Origin: Pseudomonadota bacterium
GTDB taxonomy: Bacteria; Pseudomonadota; Alphaproteobacteria; Rhizobiales; Xanthobacteraceae
Length of the DNA: 52,657 bases
Direction: 5' to 3'
NCBI GenBank assembly: GCA_003576765.1
Contig: QEVP01000024.1
Span: 1-52,657, forward strand
In this document: positions 9,656-21,099 of the stretch, in pieces
Numbering within the stretch: the first letter of the stretch is position 1
Layout of the letters: the number at the start of each line of letters is the position of its first letter
Position numbers and translations under genes: made by a program
The notes under the pieces: model-generated
Told to the model about the DNA's origin: nothing
Databases searched by the model: none
Seen by the model: the letters and a program-made list of their open reading frames with translations, nothing else

Positions 9656-10303
9656 CTACCGCACGTTGGCGAGCCGCATGTCGAGATAGTTGGTCACCGT
9701 CTCCATCAGCGGCTCCAGCTTGCCGTCGAAAAAGTGGTTGGCGCCGGGAATGACCTGCTGCTCGATGATGATGCCCTTCTGCGTCTTCAGCTTCTCGACC
9801 AGCGTGTTGATGTCCTTGGCCGGCGCCACGAGGTCCTTGTCGCCGTGGACGATCAGGCCCGACGACGGGCAGGGGGCGAGAAACGAGAAGTCGTAGAGAT
9901 TGGCTGGCGGGGCGATGGAGATAAAACCCTCGACCTCGGGGCGGCGCATCAGAAGCTGCATGCCGATCCAGGCGCCGAACGAGAAGCCGGCAACCCAGCA
10001 GGCACGTGCTTCCGGGTTGATGGTCTGCGCCCAGTCGAGGGCGGCGGCCGCGTCCGACAGTTCGCCGGTGCCGTGGTCGAACGAGCCCTGGCTGCGGCCG
10101 ACGCCGCGGAAGTTGAAGCGCAGCACCGAGAAGCCACGCGCCACGAAGGCATAGTAGCACTGGTAGACGATCTGGTGATTCATGGTGCCGTGGAACTGCG
10201 GATGAGGGTGCAGCACCATGGCGATCGGCGCGTTCTTCTGCTTGGCGGGGTGGTAGCGGCCTTCGAGGCGGCCCGCCGGGCCGGTAAAAATCACTTCGGG
10301 CAT
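9656..10303 (-). CDS. Alpha/beta hydrolase (COG2945-like)
   Basis: Small single-domain serine hydrolase of 215 aa with no signal peptide. The nucleophile elbow is GFSFG (Ser108), the acid lies in HGDKDLV (Asp155/Asp157), and the catalytic His is in PGANHFF (His190). The strand after HPHPQFHGTM resembles the short cytoplasmic hydrolases of the COG2945 group, whose substrates are mostly unknown. The ATG at 10303 (MPEVIFTG) has AAGGA seven bases upstream; longer in-frame starts upstream give Arg-rich, non-family residues and were dropped. It is divergent from the cysteine desulfurase gene. Confidence 0.85.
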   Translation of the reverse strand: MPEVIFTGPAGRLEGRYHPAKQKNAPIAMVLHPHPQFHGTMNHQIVYQCYYAFVARGFSVLRFNFRGVGRSQGSFDHGTGELSDAAAALDWAQTINPEARACWVAGFSFGAWIGMQLLMRRPEVEGFISIAPPANLYDFSFLAPCPSSGLIVHGDKDLVAPAKDINTLVEKLKTQKGIIIEQQVIPGANHFFDGKLEPLMETVTNYLDMRLANVR

Positions 10304-10587
10304 CGAGAGTCCTTGAGACGTCCTTGAGGGATCGACCGCTTCAGGGATCGACCAGCGGGTCGTGGCGCGGCCTTGCGCAAGCATCCACCGGGTCCGGCGC
10401 CGGCACACCAAGTGGCGCCGAGTGGCGCCGGCCAGAAAACCTGCGGCGTTCTACCATGAGCGGTGGGGCAAAAAGCAAGCATCTTGACCGCCGTGCGGCG
10501 GGGGAACCTGCGGGATGCGCCTGTTGAGGCGTAGCCGGACGCGGAGTAGCGTGCGCCGCAACTGCTTCACCGCTCAGGTCCAACGAC

Positions 10588-11742
10588 ATGCCGTCCCGTG
10601 TCTATCTCGACTGGAACGCTACCGCGCCGCTCAGAGGCGAGGCGCGCGAGGCCATGACTGCGGCCTTCGATGTAGTCGGCAATCCGTCGTCGGTGCATGC
10701 CGAGGGTCGCTCCGCGCGGCGGCTTGTCGAGGATGCGCGCGCGGTGGTGGCGGAGGCGACCGGCAGCGAGCCGCGCAATGTCGTGTTCACCTCTGGCGGC
10801 ACAGAGGCCAACGCGCTGGCGCTGATGCCGGGCTTGCGGCGTGGCGACGGGCCGCCGCTGCGGCGGCTTCTGGTGTCGGCGGTCGAGCACCCCTCGGTGC
10901 TGGCCGGCGGCGGCTTTATGCCGGAAGCGATCACGCTGATTCCAGTCGGCCCGAGCGGAGTGGTCGATCTCGCCGCCTTGCGCACGCTTCTCGCCGAAGG
11001 GCCGGCGCTGGTGTCGGTGATGGCCGCCAACAACGAGACCGGCGCGTTGCAGCCGGTCGCCGAGATCGCGGCGCTGGTGCACGAGGGGCAAGGCGCGCTG
11101 CACGTGGATGCGGTTCAGGCACTCGGGAAGACCGCTTGCGATATCAATAGTATGCGCTGCGATCTTCTGACCGTTTCGAGCCACAAGATCGGCGGCCCGA
11201 AGGGCGTCGGCGCGCTGGTCCTGACCGAACGCATCGTGCCCGGCCCGGCGCTGATCCGCGGCGGCGGGCAGGAGCGCGGCCGCCGCGCCGGCACCGAGAA
11301 CGTCGTCGGCATCGTCGGCTTCGGCGCCGCCGTCGCGGCCACGATGCGCACGATGGCGTCTGACGTGGCCCGAATGCGGCAATCTCATGCTCAACTGGAG
11401 GCGGGGCTGAAAGCGGTGCCCGGCACGGTGATTTTCGCTGAGTCGGAGCCGCGCCTGCCCAATACCACGCTGTTCGCCGCTCCCGGCGTGAAGGCCGAAA
11501 CCGCCATCATCGGCTTCGACCTCGAAGGGGTCGCAGTGTCCTCCGGGGCTGCGTGTTCTTCGGGCAAGGTGCAACCCTCGCATGTGCTAGTGGCGATGGG
11601 CGCGGCGCCTGATCTCGTGGCCGGCGCCGTGCGACTCAGTCTCGGCCGGGATACGACGCTCGAGGAGGTGGAACGCTGCGTCGCGGTCTGGAAAAAGCTC
11701 GCCAAAACACTATCTCGACAGTTGGACAGCGCCACCGGCTAA
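10588..11742 (+). CDS. Cysteine desulfurase (NifS/IscS-like) at head of suf locus
   Basis: PLP-dependent enzyme that takes sulfur from L-cysteine for Fe-S cluster assembly, 384 aa. The PLP lysine is K200 in SSHKIGGPKG. The catalytic loop is SSGAACSSGK with C323, the longer flexible loop typical of class I (NifS/IscS) enzymes; the TSGGTEAN block contacts PLP. It lies about 115 bases upstream of sufB on the same strand and is probably part of the same assembly locus. A second desulfurase of the SufS class lies downstream, so the two likely differ in partner or condition. No scaffold iscU, nif gene or sufE is seen nearby. The upstream gap has a tandem AGTGGCGCCG pair at 10411-10430. Confidence 0.92.
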   Translation: MPSRVYLDWNATAPLRGEAREAMTAAFDVVGNPSSVHAEGRSARRLVEDARAVVAEATGSEPRNVVFTSGGTEANALALMPGLRRGDGPPLRRLLVSAVEHPSVLAGGGFMPEAITLIPVGPSGVVDLAALRTLLAEGPALVSVMAANNETGALQPVAEIAALVHEGQGALHVDAVQALGKTACDINSMRCDLLTVSSHKIGGPKGVGALVLTERIVPGPALIRGGGQERGRRAGTENVVGIVGFGAAVAATMRTMASDVARMRQSHAQLEAGLKAVPGTVIFAESEPRLPNTTLFAAPGVKAETAIIGFDLEGVAVSSGAACSSGKVQPSHVLVAMGAAPDLVAGAVRLSLGRDTTLEEVERCVAVWKKLAKTLSRQLDSATG

Positions 11743-11757
11743 AGCTCTGGAGTTTGT

Positions 11758-11774
11758 GCTTGAACAGTTCTAAA
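11758..11774 (+). promoter_or_regulatory. Possible Irr (ICE-like) box upstream of sufB
   Basis: GCTTGAA-CAG-TTCTAAA matches the iron-control element TTTAGAA-N3-TTCTAAA at 11 of 14 arm positions, with the right arm perfect. Irr regulates iron and Fe-S genes in Bradyrhizobium relatives. The site sits 85 bases before the sufB start. This is a by-eye match to a short AT-rich motif in GC-rich DNA and is a weak call. Confidence 0.3.
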
Positions 11775-11858
11775 AAGGCCGTGCGTTCGGCCGCCGGATG
11801 TCGTAAGTTGAGGCCGTGATCCACCGCGGTCCTTGAAACCGCGAGCGGAGGAATAAAA

Positions 11859-13351
<1,493 letters not shown>

Positions 13352-13355
<4 letters not shown>

Positions 13356-14110
13356 GCGCGCTGCTCGAAGTCAACAACCTGAAGGTCCGCGTCGAGGATC
13401 GCGAGATCCTCCACGGCCTGACGCTGACCGTGAACAAGGGCCAGGTCCACGCCATCATGGGGCCGAACGGCTCCGGCAAATCGACGCTGAGCCATGTCAT
13501 CGCCGGCAAGCCGGGCTATGAAGTTACCGACGGCGAGATTTTGTTCGAGGGCGATGACCTGCTCGCCATGGAGCCGGACGAGCGCGCCGCCAAGGGCGTG
13601 TTCCTCGCCTTCCAGTATCCGGTCGAAATCCCCGGCGTCGCCACCATGAATTTCCTGCGCACCGCGCTCAACGCGCAGCGCAAGGCGCGCGGCGAGGCTG
13701 AGATGTCGACGCCCGATTTTCTCAAGAAGGTCCGCGAGGTCTGCACCCGCCTCAACATTCCGCAGGACATGCTCAAGCGCGGCGTCAATGTCGGTTTCTC
13801 CGGCGGCGAGAAGAAGCGCAACGAGGTGCTGCAGATGGCGCTGTTCGAGCCGAGCCTGTGCATCCTCGACGAGATGGATTCCGGCCTCGACATCGACGCG
13901 CTGCGGATCGCCGCCGACGGCGTCAACGCGCTGCGCACGCCTGATCGGGGTTTCGTCGTCATCACCCACTATCAGCGGCTGCTCAACTACATCGTCCCCG
14001 ACGTCGTGCATGTGATGTCGCACGGCCGGGTGGTGAAGAGCGGCGGCAAGGAGCTGGCGCTCGAGCTCGAGGAATCCGGCTACGCCCAGTTCGAAGACAA
14101 GGCTGCCTGA
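13352..14110 (+). CDS. sufC: Fe-S cluster assembly ATPase SufC
   Basis: ABC-type ATPase that powers the SufBC2D scaffold, 252 aa, soluble. Walker A is GPNGSGKST, the Q-loop is in [12 protein letters not shown], the signature is FSGGEKKR, Walker B is [12 protein letters not shown] and the switch histidine is in VITHYQR. The start is the ATG at 13352, inside the sufB stop. An upstream extension of this frame overlaps sufB and encodes Arg-rich non-family residues. Ten bases separate it from sufD. Confidence 0.97.
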
Positions 14111-14120
14111 CAGGTCCGCC

Positions 14121-15440
14121 ATGAACGTTGCATTGCTCAAGCCTGCCCCGGAGCACGCCCCGAACGATCTGTTCGCGGACGCACGCAGCCGGTTGCCGGG
14201 CACGGGGCCGGTCGCAGATGTGCGCGCGGCTTCGTTCGCCGATTTCGCCGCCCGCGGCCTGCCGCACCGGCGTATCGAGGAATGGAAATACACTGACCTG
14301 CGCGCGCTGCTGGGTCAGGTCGCCCCGCTCGCCGCGGTGCCCGACGAGGCGGCGCTGGCGCGGGCGAAGGCGGCGCTGGCGAAGCTCGACGTGACCGGCA
14401 CGACGCGGTTCGTGCTGGTCGATGGCGTGTTCGCCGCGGAGTTGTCCGACGCGCCGGATGCCGGCGTGACGCTGCGCCGGCTCTGCGCGGTGCTCGGCGA
14501 CGAGGCCAACGCGGTGCGCGCCGATCTGTTGCGCACCAACGCGACCAACGACGTCATGGTGGCGTTCAATGCCGCGCTTGCGACCGATGGCGTGGTGCTC
14601 GGCGTGGCGGATGGCGCCAGGCCGGAAAAGCCGCTGCATATCGTGCATGTGGCGACGCAATCGGCGGTTTCGATCGCGACCCGCTCGTTCCTGCAACTCG
14701 GCAAGAACGCGCAGGCGACGCTGGTCGAGAGTTTTGTCACCGCCGAAGGTGCCCACGACTATCAGACGCACGACGCCGTGGTGATCTGGCTCGGCGACGA
14801 CGCGGCGCTCGAACACGTCCGCCTGGTCGAGGATGCCCACGACGCGGCCAACATCTCGACCGCGATCGTCACGCTTGGCGCGAAGGCGCGTTTCAACAGC
14901 TTCAGCATCACCACCGGCGCGCATGTCAGCCGCTATCAGGCGTTCATCCGTTTCAACGGCGAGGACACCCACGCCTCGATCAACGGCATCAACCTGTTGA
15001 AGGACCGCCAGCACGGCGACGCCACGCTGGTGCTCGACCACGCGGTGCCGAACTGCGACAGCCGCGAGGAGTTTCGCGCGGTGGTCGATGACAGCGCGCG
15101 CTCGGTGTTCCAGGGCCGCATCAACGTCCACCCCGACGCGCAGAAGACCGACGCCAAGATGATGACGCGGGCGCTGCTGCTCTCGGACGAGGCAGAGGCT
15201 GACAACAAGCCCGAGCTGGAGATCTTTGCCGACGACGTGACCTGCGGCCACGGCGCCACCACCGGCGCGCTCGACGACAGCCTGCTGTTCTACCTGCGCG
15301 CACGCGGCCTGCCCGAGAAGGAAGCGCAGGCGATGCTGATTCAGGCATTCGTCGGCGAGGCGATCGAGACGATCGCCGACGATTCGTTGCGCGAGGCGGC
15401 GGAAACGGCGGCGGAGCGCTGGCTCAAGGCGCGGTCATGA
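14121..15440 (+). CDS. sufD: Fe-S cluster assembly protein SufD
   Basis: Third subunit of the SufBC2D scaffold, a paralogue of SufB, 439 aa. The N-terminal helical part contains PHRRIEEWKYTDLRALL, the family signature. The C-terminal SufBD core has FQGRINVHPDAQKTDAK and the conserved block around ADDVTCGHGATTGALDDSLLFYLRARGL. It ends in an ATGA overlap with sufS, so sufB to sufT are coupled or nearly so. Confidence 0.95.
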   Translation: MNVALLKPAPEHAPNDLFADARSRLPGTGPVADVRAASFADFAARGLPHRRIEEWKYTDLRALLGQVAPLAAVPDEAALARAKAALAKLDVTGTTRFVLVDGVFAAELSDAPDAGVTLRRLCAVLGDEANAVRADLLRTNATNDVMVAFNAALATDGVVLGVADGARPEKPLHIVHVATQSAVSIATRSFLQLGKNAQATLVESFVTAEGAHDYQTHDAVVIWLGDDAALEHVRLVEDAHDAANISTAIVTLGAKARFNSFSITTGAHVSRYQAFIRFNGEDTHASINGINLLKDRQHGDATLVLDHAVPNCDSREEFRAVVDDSARSVFQGRINVHPDAQKTDAKMMTRALLLSDEAEADNKPELEIFADDVTCGHGATTGALDDSLLFYLRARGLPEKEAQAMLIQAFVGEAIETIADDSLREAAETAAERWLKARS

Positions 15441-16684
15441 CCACGCATTCGGCGGTCGCCAACGGCGCCTACGATGTCGCCCGCGTGCGGGCCGACTTTC
15501 CCGCGCTGGCGATGCAGGTCTACGGCAAGCCGCTGGTCTATCTCGACAACGCCGCCTCGGCGCAAAAGCCGTCCGCCGTGCTGGAGCGCATGACGGAAGC
15601 CTACAGCTACGAATACGCCAACGTGCATCGCGGCCTGCACTACCTCGCCAACGCCGCGACCGAGGGCTACGAGGGCGCGCGCGAGAAGGTGGCGCGCTTC
15701 CTCAACGCCGCGCGCCACGAGGAAATCATCTTCACCCGCAACGCCACCGAGGCGATCAACCTCGTCGCCTCGTCGTGGGGCGAGCCGAATATCGGCGCGG
15801 GCGACGAGATCGTGCTGTCGATCCTCGAACACCACTCCAATATCGTGCCGTGGCATTTTTTGCGCGAGCGGCACGGCGCGGTGATCAAGTGGGCGCCGGT
15901 CGACGACGACGGCAATTTTCTGATCGACGAGTTCGAGAAGCTGTTGTCGCCGCGTACGAAGCTCGTCGCCATCACCCAGATGTCGAACGCGCTCGGCACG
16001 CTGGTGCCGGTGAAAGAAGTGGTGGCGCTTGCGCACGCGCGCGGCATCCCGGTACTGGTGGACGGCAGCCAGGCGGCGGTGCATATGACCATCGACGTGC
16101 AGGACATCGGCGCCGATTTCTACGTCTTCACTGGCCACAAGCTGTACGGCCCGACCGGCATCGGCGTGCTGTACGGCCGCTACGATCTGCTCGCGACGAT
16201 GCGGCCCTATATGGGCGGCGGCGAGATGATCAAGGACGTGATGCAGGACGTCGTCACCTATGGCGAGCCGCCGCACAGGTTCGAGGCCGGAACCCCGGCC
16301 ATCGTCCAGGCGATCGGGTTGGGGGCGGCGATCGACTATGTCGAATCGATCGGCAAGGAGCGTATCGCCGCGCACGAGCAGAAGCTGGTGGACTACGCGG
16401 TGGAGCGTCTGCGCGGCATCAATTCGCTGCGCATCGTCGGCAACCCGCGCGAGCGCGGCCCGCTGATTTCCTTCACCATGAAGGGCGCCCACCCCCACGA
16501 CATCGCCACCGTGATCGACCGTGCGGGCGTCGCGGTCCGCGCTGGAACCCACTGCGTGATGCCGCTTCTGGAGCGGTTCAACGAAACCGCCACGTGCCGT
16601 GCCTCGTTTGCGATGTATAATACGCCGGCCGAGGTCGATGCGCTGGCCGAGGCCCTGATCAAGGCGCAGGATTTGTTTGCATGA
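15437..16684 (+). CDS. sufS: Cysteine desulfurase SufS
   Basis: Class II cysteine desulfurase, 415 aa, that passes persulfide sulfur to the Suf scaffold. The PLP lysine is K235 in FTGHKLYGPTGIG and the catalytic C373 lies in the short RAGTHCVMPLLERF loop typical of SufS. The start YDVARVRADFPAL fits the family. No sufE or sufU is visible beside it, so the persulfide acceptor is either elsewhere or replaced. Both ends overlap neighbours by ATGA. Confidence 0.96.
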   Translation: MTTHSAVANGAYDVARVRADFPALAMQVYGKPLVYLDNAASAQKPSAVLERMTEAYSYEYANVHRGLHYLANAATEGYEGAREKVARFLNAARHEEIIFTRNATEAINLVASSWGEPNIGAGDEIVLSILEHHSNIVPWHFLRERHGAVIKWAPVDDDGNFLIDEFEKLLSPRTKLVAITQMSNALGTLVPVKEVVALAHARGIPVLVDGSQAAVHMTIDVQDIGADFYVFTGHKLYGPTGIGVLYGRYDLLATMRPYMGGGEMIKDVMQDVVTYGEPPHRFEAGTPAIVQAIGLGAAIDYVESIGKERIAAHEQKLVDYAVERLRGINSLRIVGNPRERGPLISFTMKGAHPHDIATVIDRAGVAVRAGTHCVMPLLERFNETATCRASFAMYNTPAEVDALAEALIKAQDLFA

Positions 16685-17052
16685 GCGAAACCGATACCCA
16701 TGAGGCGACTGTCGATGCCACCGCGTCGGCGCTGCCGCCGGAGGAAACCGAGCGCCTCGGCACCGAGATCGTCGCCGCGCTCAAGACGGTGTACGACCCC
16801 GAGATTCCGGCCGATATCTATGAACTCGGCCTGATCTACAAGGTGGACATCAAGGACGACCGCGCGGTCGATATCGTGATGACGCTGACCACGCCGAACT
16901 GCCCGGCGGCGGCGGAACTGCCGACCATGGTGGAGAACGCCGTCGCCAGCGTGCCCGGCGTCGGCGTCGTCGGCGTCAGCATCGTGTTTGATCCGCCGTG
17001 GACGCCGGACCGCATGTCCGACGAGGCGCGGCTGGTGCTGAATATGTGGTGA
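16681..17052 (+). CDS. sufT: SUF-associated MIP18/DUF59 protein SufT
   Basis: Small soluble protein of 123 aa with an acidic N-terminal leader (about 25 residues) and a MIP18 (DUF59) domain. Diagnostic blocks are YDPEIPADIYELGLIY and TTPNCPAAAELP, the latter carrying the conserved cysteine. SufT proteins take part in maturing Fe-S proteins, and their eukaryotic relatives act in cytosolic Fe-S targeting. The ATGA overlap with sufS puts it in the operon. Confidence 0.93.
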   Translation: MSETDTHEATVDATASALPPEETERLGTEIVAALKTVYDPEIPADIYELGLIYKVDIKDDRAVDIVMTLTTPNCPAAAELPTMVENAVASVPGVGVVGVSIVFDPPWTPDRMSDEARLVLNMW

Positions 17053-17097
17053 TGCGTGTCTTCTGGTTGCATTGAATCGCCGCACGGGACTGACCAC

Positions 17098-17511
17098 ATG
17101 ACAGAGATGACCCCGACCGCCACCGTCGTCACGCCGAAGCCGAAGCGGGCCCGCCCGCAGGTGATGCGGCTCACCGAGGCTGCCGCCGCGCGGGTGCGCG
17201 AACTCTCCGGCCGTGCCGATTCCGAGATCGTGGGCCTGCGCGTCGGCGTCAAGAACGGCGGCTGCGCCGGCATGTCCTACACGGTGGAATACGCCCATGA
17301 CATCCGCCCCACCGACGAGGTGGTCGAGGACAAGGGCGTGCGCATTCTGGTCGATCCCAAGGCGGTGCTGTTCCTGCTCGGCACCGAGATGGACTACAAG
17401 ACCACCAGGATGTCGGCGGAGTTCGTGTTCAACAATCCGAACCAGACCGGCGCCTGCGGCTGCGGCGAATCGGTGCAGCTCGTGCCGGCGCCGGCGCCCG
17501 CCGAGGATTGA
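17098..17511 (+). CDS. A-type Fe-S carrier (SufA/IscA-like)
   Basis: HesB/IscA-family carrier that binds and delivers clusters, 137 aa. The three ligand cysteines are present: C56 in NGGCAGMSY and C120/C122 in GACGCGES. The N-terminus has an extra roughly 20-residue basic stretch (TPKPKRARP). I chose the ATG at 17098; a GTG at 17056 in the same frame would add 14 residues without family similarity, and neither has a strong ribosome site. It closes the suf locus. By position it is probably SufA, but sequence alone does not separate SufA from ErpA or IscA. Confidence 0.9.
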   Translation: MTEMTPTATVVTPKPKRARPQVMRLTEAAAARVRELSGRADSEIVGLRVGVKNGGCAGMSYTVEYAHDIRPTDEVVEDKGVRILVDPKAVLFLLGTEMDYKTTRMSAEFVFNNPNQTGACGCGESVQLVPAPAPAED

Positions 17512-17526
17512 GGCACGGCCGTCGCG

Positions 17527-17892
17527 ATGGATCGCGAGGCCCTTGCCGAATTGTTTTCCGCACTCGGGCCGGTGTCGATCCGACGCATGTTCTCCGGTCA
17601 CGGCATCGGCGCCGAGGGCGTCACCTTCGCGCTGGCGCTGCGCGGCGTCGTGCTGCTGAAGGTCGATGAGACGACGCGGCCGCGTTTCGCGGCGGAAGGT
17701 GCAAAGCCGTTTCAGTACGAGGCGAGGGGCCGCACCGTCACGGTGAACTCGTACTGGTCGCTGCCGGAGCGGCTTTACGACGATCCCGACGAACTGGCGG
17801 AATGGGCCCGTGGGGCGATCGCGGTCGCGCATCGCGTGGCGGCGGCAAAGGCCGCCAAAGCCGGCCGGCGGCAGGGCCGCAGCAAATCCTAG
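17527..17892 (+). CDS. TfoX N-terminal-domain protein
   Basis: A 121-aa protein carrying only a TfoX/Sxy N-terminal domain (RMFSGHGIGAEGVTFALAL...LLKVDE...PFQYEARGRTVTVNSYWSLPERLYDDPDELAEWA) and a basic C-terminal tail (AAKAGRRQGRSKS). Full-length TfoX regulates competence in gammaproteobacteria. Stand-alone N-terminal versions are common in rhizobia and have no settled role. It lies 15 bases after the suf carrier gene and may be cotranscribed. Its stop codon is inside the left arm of the hairpin that follows. Confidence 0.88.
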   Translation: MDREALAELFSALGPVSIRRMFSGHGIGAEGVTFALALRGVVLLKVDETTRPRFAAEGAKPFQYEARGRTVTVNSYWSLPERLYDDPDELAEWARGAIAVAHRVAAAKAAKAGRRQGRSKS

Positions 17893-18056
17893 AGCTCTTC
17901 CGCTTCTCGATGGACTCAGAAGCGGAGCTCTAGATTGTTGTTTAGCGCGTTTTCTTAGCGCGAACCGGCCGACGCCGACCGAAGCCGGCTCTGGCCGGCG
18001 AAGGCCGGTTTCCACCCTCGGGTCAAGCCCGAGGGCATGCTTCGCTTGAAAACGCT
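17890..18056. repeat. Dispersed hairpin repeat, family A copy 2
   Basis: Between the convergent TfoX-like and GGDEF genes. The hairpin arms are TAGAGCTCTTCCGCTTCT (from 17890) and AGAAGCGGAGCTCTA (ending 17932), pairing with a three-base bulge. The left arm includes the TfoX stop codon. The tail TTTAGCGCGTTTTCTTAGCGC is answered by TTGAAAACGCTTT just before 18057, so the whole spacer is one large inverted structure. The short-arm sequence matches the copies at 1841 and 41714. Confidence 0.65.
18015..18035. terminator. Hairpin between convergent genes
   Basis: A perfect 8-bp stem, CCCTCGGG (18015-18022) and CCCGAGGG (18028-18035), with a five-base loop. There is no T-run, so it is only a candidate bidirectional terminator. 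Confidence 0.45.
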
Positions 18057-19124
18057 TTAAGCGACGCTGGGGCGGTAGGTTGCGGCGTATTCCGGGTCGG
18101 TCTCGCACACCACGCGGTTGCGGCCGTTGCGCTTGGCCGTATAGAGGCAATCGTCGGCACGCTCGATCAGCGAGTTGACATCATCGCCCGGGTGCAGCAT
18201 CGACACGCCGACCGAAATGGTGACCCGGCCGAGCGTCTCGCCGGTCGATTTTTTCTTCAGCTCTCTCGACATCACCGCGCGGCGGATGTGGTCGGCGACC
18301 GTCAGCGCCGGGCGCAGCGCGGTCGCCGGCAACACCACAGCGAACTCCTCGCCGCCGTAGCGCGCGGCAATGTCCTGTCCCTTGACGTTCTGCTTGAGCG
18401 CCAGCGCCACCAGCCGCAGCACCTGGTCGCCGGTCAGGTGGCCGTAGTTATCGTTGAAGGACTTGAAGTGGTCGATGTCGCACATCAAAAGCGACAGCGG
18501 CTCGCGGTTGGCCGACGCCTGCGCGACGGCGCGGGCGATGGCGCGGTCGAAGAATTTGCGGTTGCCAAGTTCGGTCAGAGGGTCGGTCAGGGTCGCGGCG
18601 TGGATCGCCTGCAGGCTTTGCTGCAGGCTGCTGATCTCGCTCTTGGAGGCGGCGAGGCGGGCCTGCAGGGCCTCGTTGGTGGCCTGCATGTCGCGGGTGG
18701 CCGCGACCAGCGACTCAACCACCGCCATCACCGAGGCGCGGTCGTTGGCGCCGGCGAGGCTGCGGTGCGCGCCGGCCAGCCGGTGGCCGAAGCTCGACGT
18801 CATGCCGAGAGCATCGCCGATCAGCGCCATCGCGCCGTCGATCTCGCCGATGACGCGGGTGCCGACCTCGTCGATGCGGTCGGTGGTGCGCGAATGCGAG
18901 AGGTAGGTTTCGTAGATCTGCTGCAGGTCGGATTCGGTCAACTGGCCGGAGCGTTGCAGCGTCTCGGTGACGATGCGGTTGAGGGCGGCGTTGAAGCCCG
19001 TCGCGTAGACGTACCAGATTTCGTAGTTGCGCGGGATGGCAGCGTGCCGCTGCGACTTGATCTGGTCGAGCGCGACCTCGCAAAAGGCCATCGACCGTTC
19101 GTGTTCGTCCAGGATGCCAAGCAC
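18057..19124 (-). CDS. Diguanylate cyclase (GGDEF)
   Basis: Predicted soluble c-di-GMP synthase of 355 aa. Residues 1-140 form a helical region without a recognised sensor name; 140-180 are coiled-coil-like; the GGDEF domain covers about 180-345. The active-site loop is RYGGEEF (257-261) and the metal-binding aspartate is in MCDIDHFK (D216). The usual inhibitory RxxD site just before the loop reads KGQD (248-251), so product inhibition at that site is probably lost. The frame starts with GTG at 19124 preceded by GGGGACGG; a Met at residue 12 is the alternative. No membrane segment is seen. Confidence 0.9.
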   Translation of the reverse strand: MLGILDEHERSMAFCEVALDQIKSQRHAAIPRNYEIWYVYATGFNAALNRIVTETLQRSGQLTESDLQQIYETYLSHSRTTDRIDEVGTRVIGEIDGAMALIGDALGMTSSFGHRLAGAHRSLAGANDRASVMAVVESLVAATRDMQATNEALQARLAASKSEISSLQQSLQAIHAATLTDPLTELGNRKFFDRAIARAVAQASANREPLSLLMCDIDHFKSFNDNYGHLTGDQVLRLVALALKQNVKGQDIAARYGGEEFAVVLPATALRPALTVADHIRRAVMSRELKKKSTGETLGRVTISVGVSMLHPGDDVNSLIERADDCLYTAKRNGRNRVVCETDPEYAATYRPSVA

Positions 19125-19138
19125 GTTCCGTCCCCGAC

Positions 19139-19157
19139 ATCAGGCGGTAAGCCTGAT
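19139..19157. promoter_or_regulatory. Perfect inverted repeat upstream of GGDEF gene
   Basis: ATCAGGC-GGTAA-GCCTGAT, seven-base arms, 14 bases before the GTG start of the cyclase gene. It could be an operator or a leader hairpin that partly covers the ribosome site. There is no second copy by which to name a regulator. Confidence 0.4.
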
Positions 19158-19309
19158 AAAGTCTTGATACTATCGCTCAAAATACAAGGTTACCGTAGGG
19201 GACGGGGATGAACGCCCGGTAAACGCCGCTGCGACGGGCTCGACCGGACACAAGCCGGACGGGCCTGTGCCTTCGTTCACAAGCCTGTTCTGGGCGGAAT
19301 GTCGAGGGG

Positions 19310-19330
19310 CCGGAGCGGTAGCCGCTCCGG
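19310..19330 (-). terminator. Hairpin downstream of the helicase gene
   Basis: CCGGAGCGG (19310-19318) and CCGCTCCGG (19322-19330) form a perfect nine-base stem with a three-base loop, starting about 20 bases after the helicase stop. It lacks a U-tract on the minus strand. Confidence 0.45.
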
Positions 19331-19351
19331 TGGGGATGCGGGGCGGCGGCC

Positions 19352-20755
<1,404 letters not shown>

Positions 20756-21099
20756 CAAGCCTCTGCACGAAGCCGCCGTCTGGCTCTCGGGATCAGGTGT
20801 GTCGCGCTCGCCCCGGAACGGCACGCTCTCGAAAAGCACGGGGGGGACAGTGAGCTACGCGAACAGGCGGCAAATCGGGATATCGCGCTTCGATACCGGG
20901 CCGCGTTGGCCGGAACATAGGCGGGAATGCGCCAATGTCAATGCGCGACGGCCAGGCTAGCTCGAAAAAACCTTAATAGTTCGGTGTGATCGTAGGGGTC
21001 ACCGGGCCAAACCGGCCGGAATCCGGGTCGGGAACGCCGGGGTCGGTGCTACTGAGCGGTGCCGTGCCGGGCGGACAACAAGGCGGAAATGGAGACAGG

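Noticed and set aside
10588..11742. Sign of nitrogen-fixation (nif) genes because of the NifS-like enzyme
   Set aside because: The neighbours are all suf genes; no nifU, nifHDK or NifA-type sites were seen.
20986..21099. GTG start for the FAD monooxygenase
   Set aside because: It adds a Gly/Pro-rich leader with no ribosome site, whereas GGAG lies correctly before the ATG at 21100.
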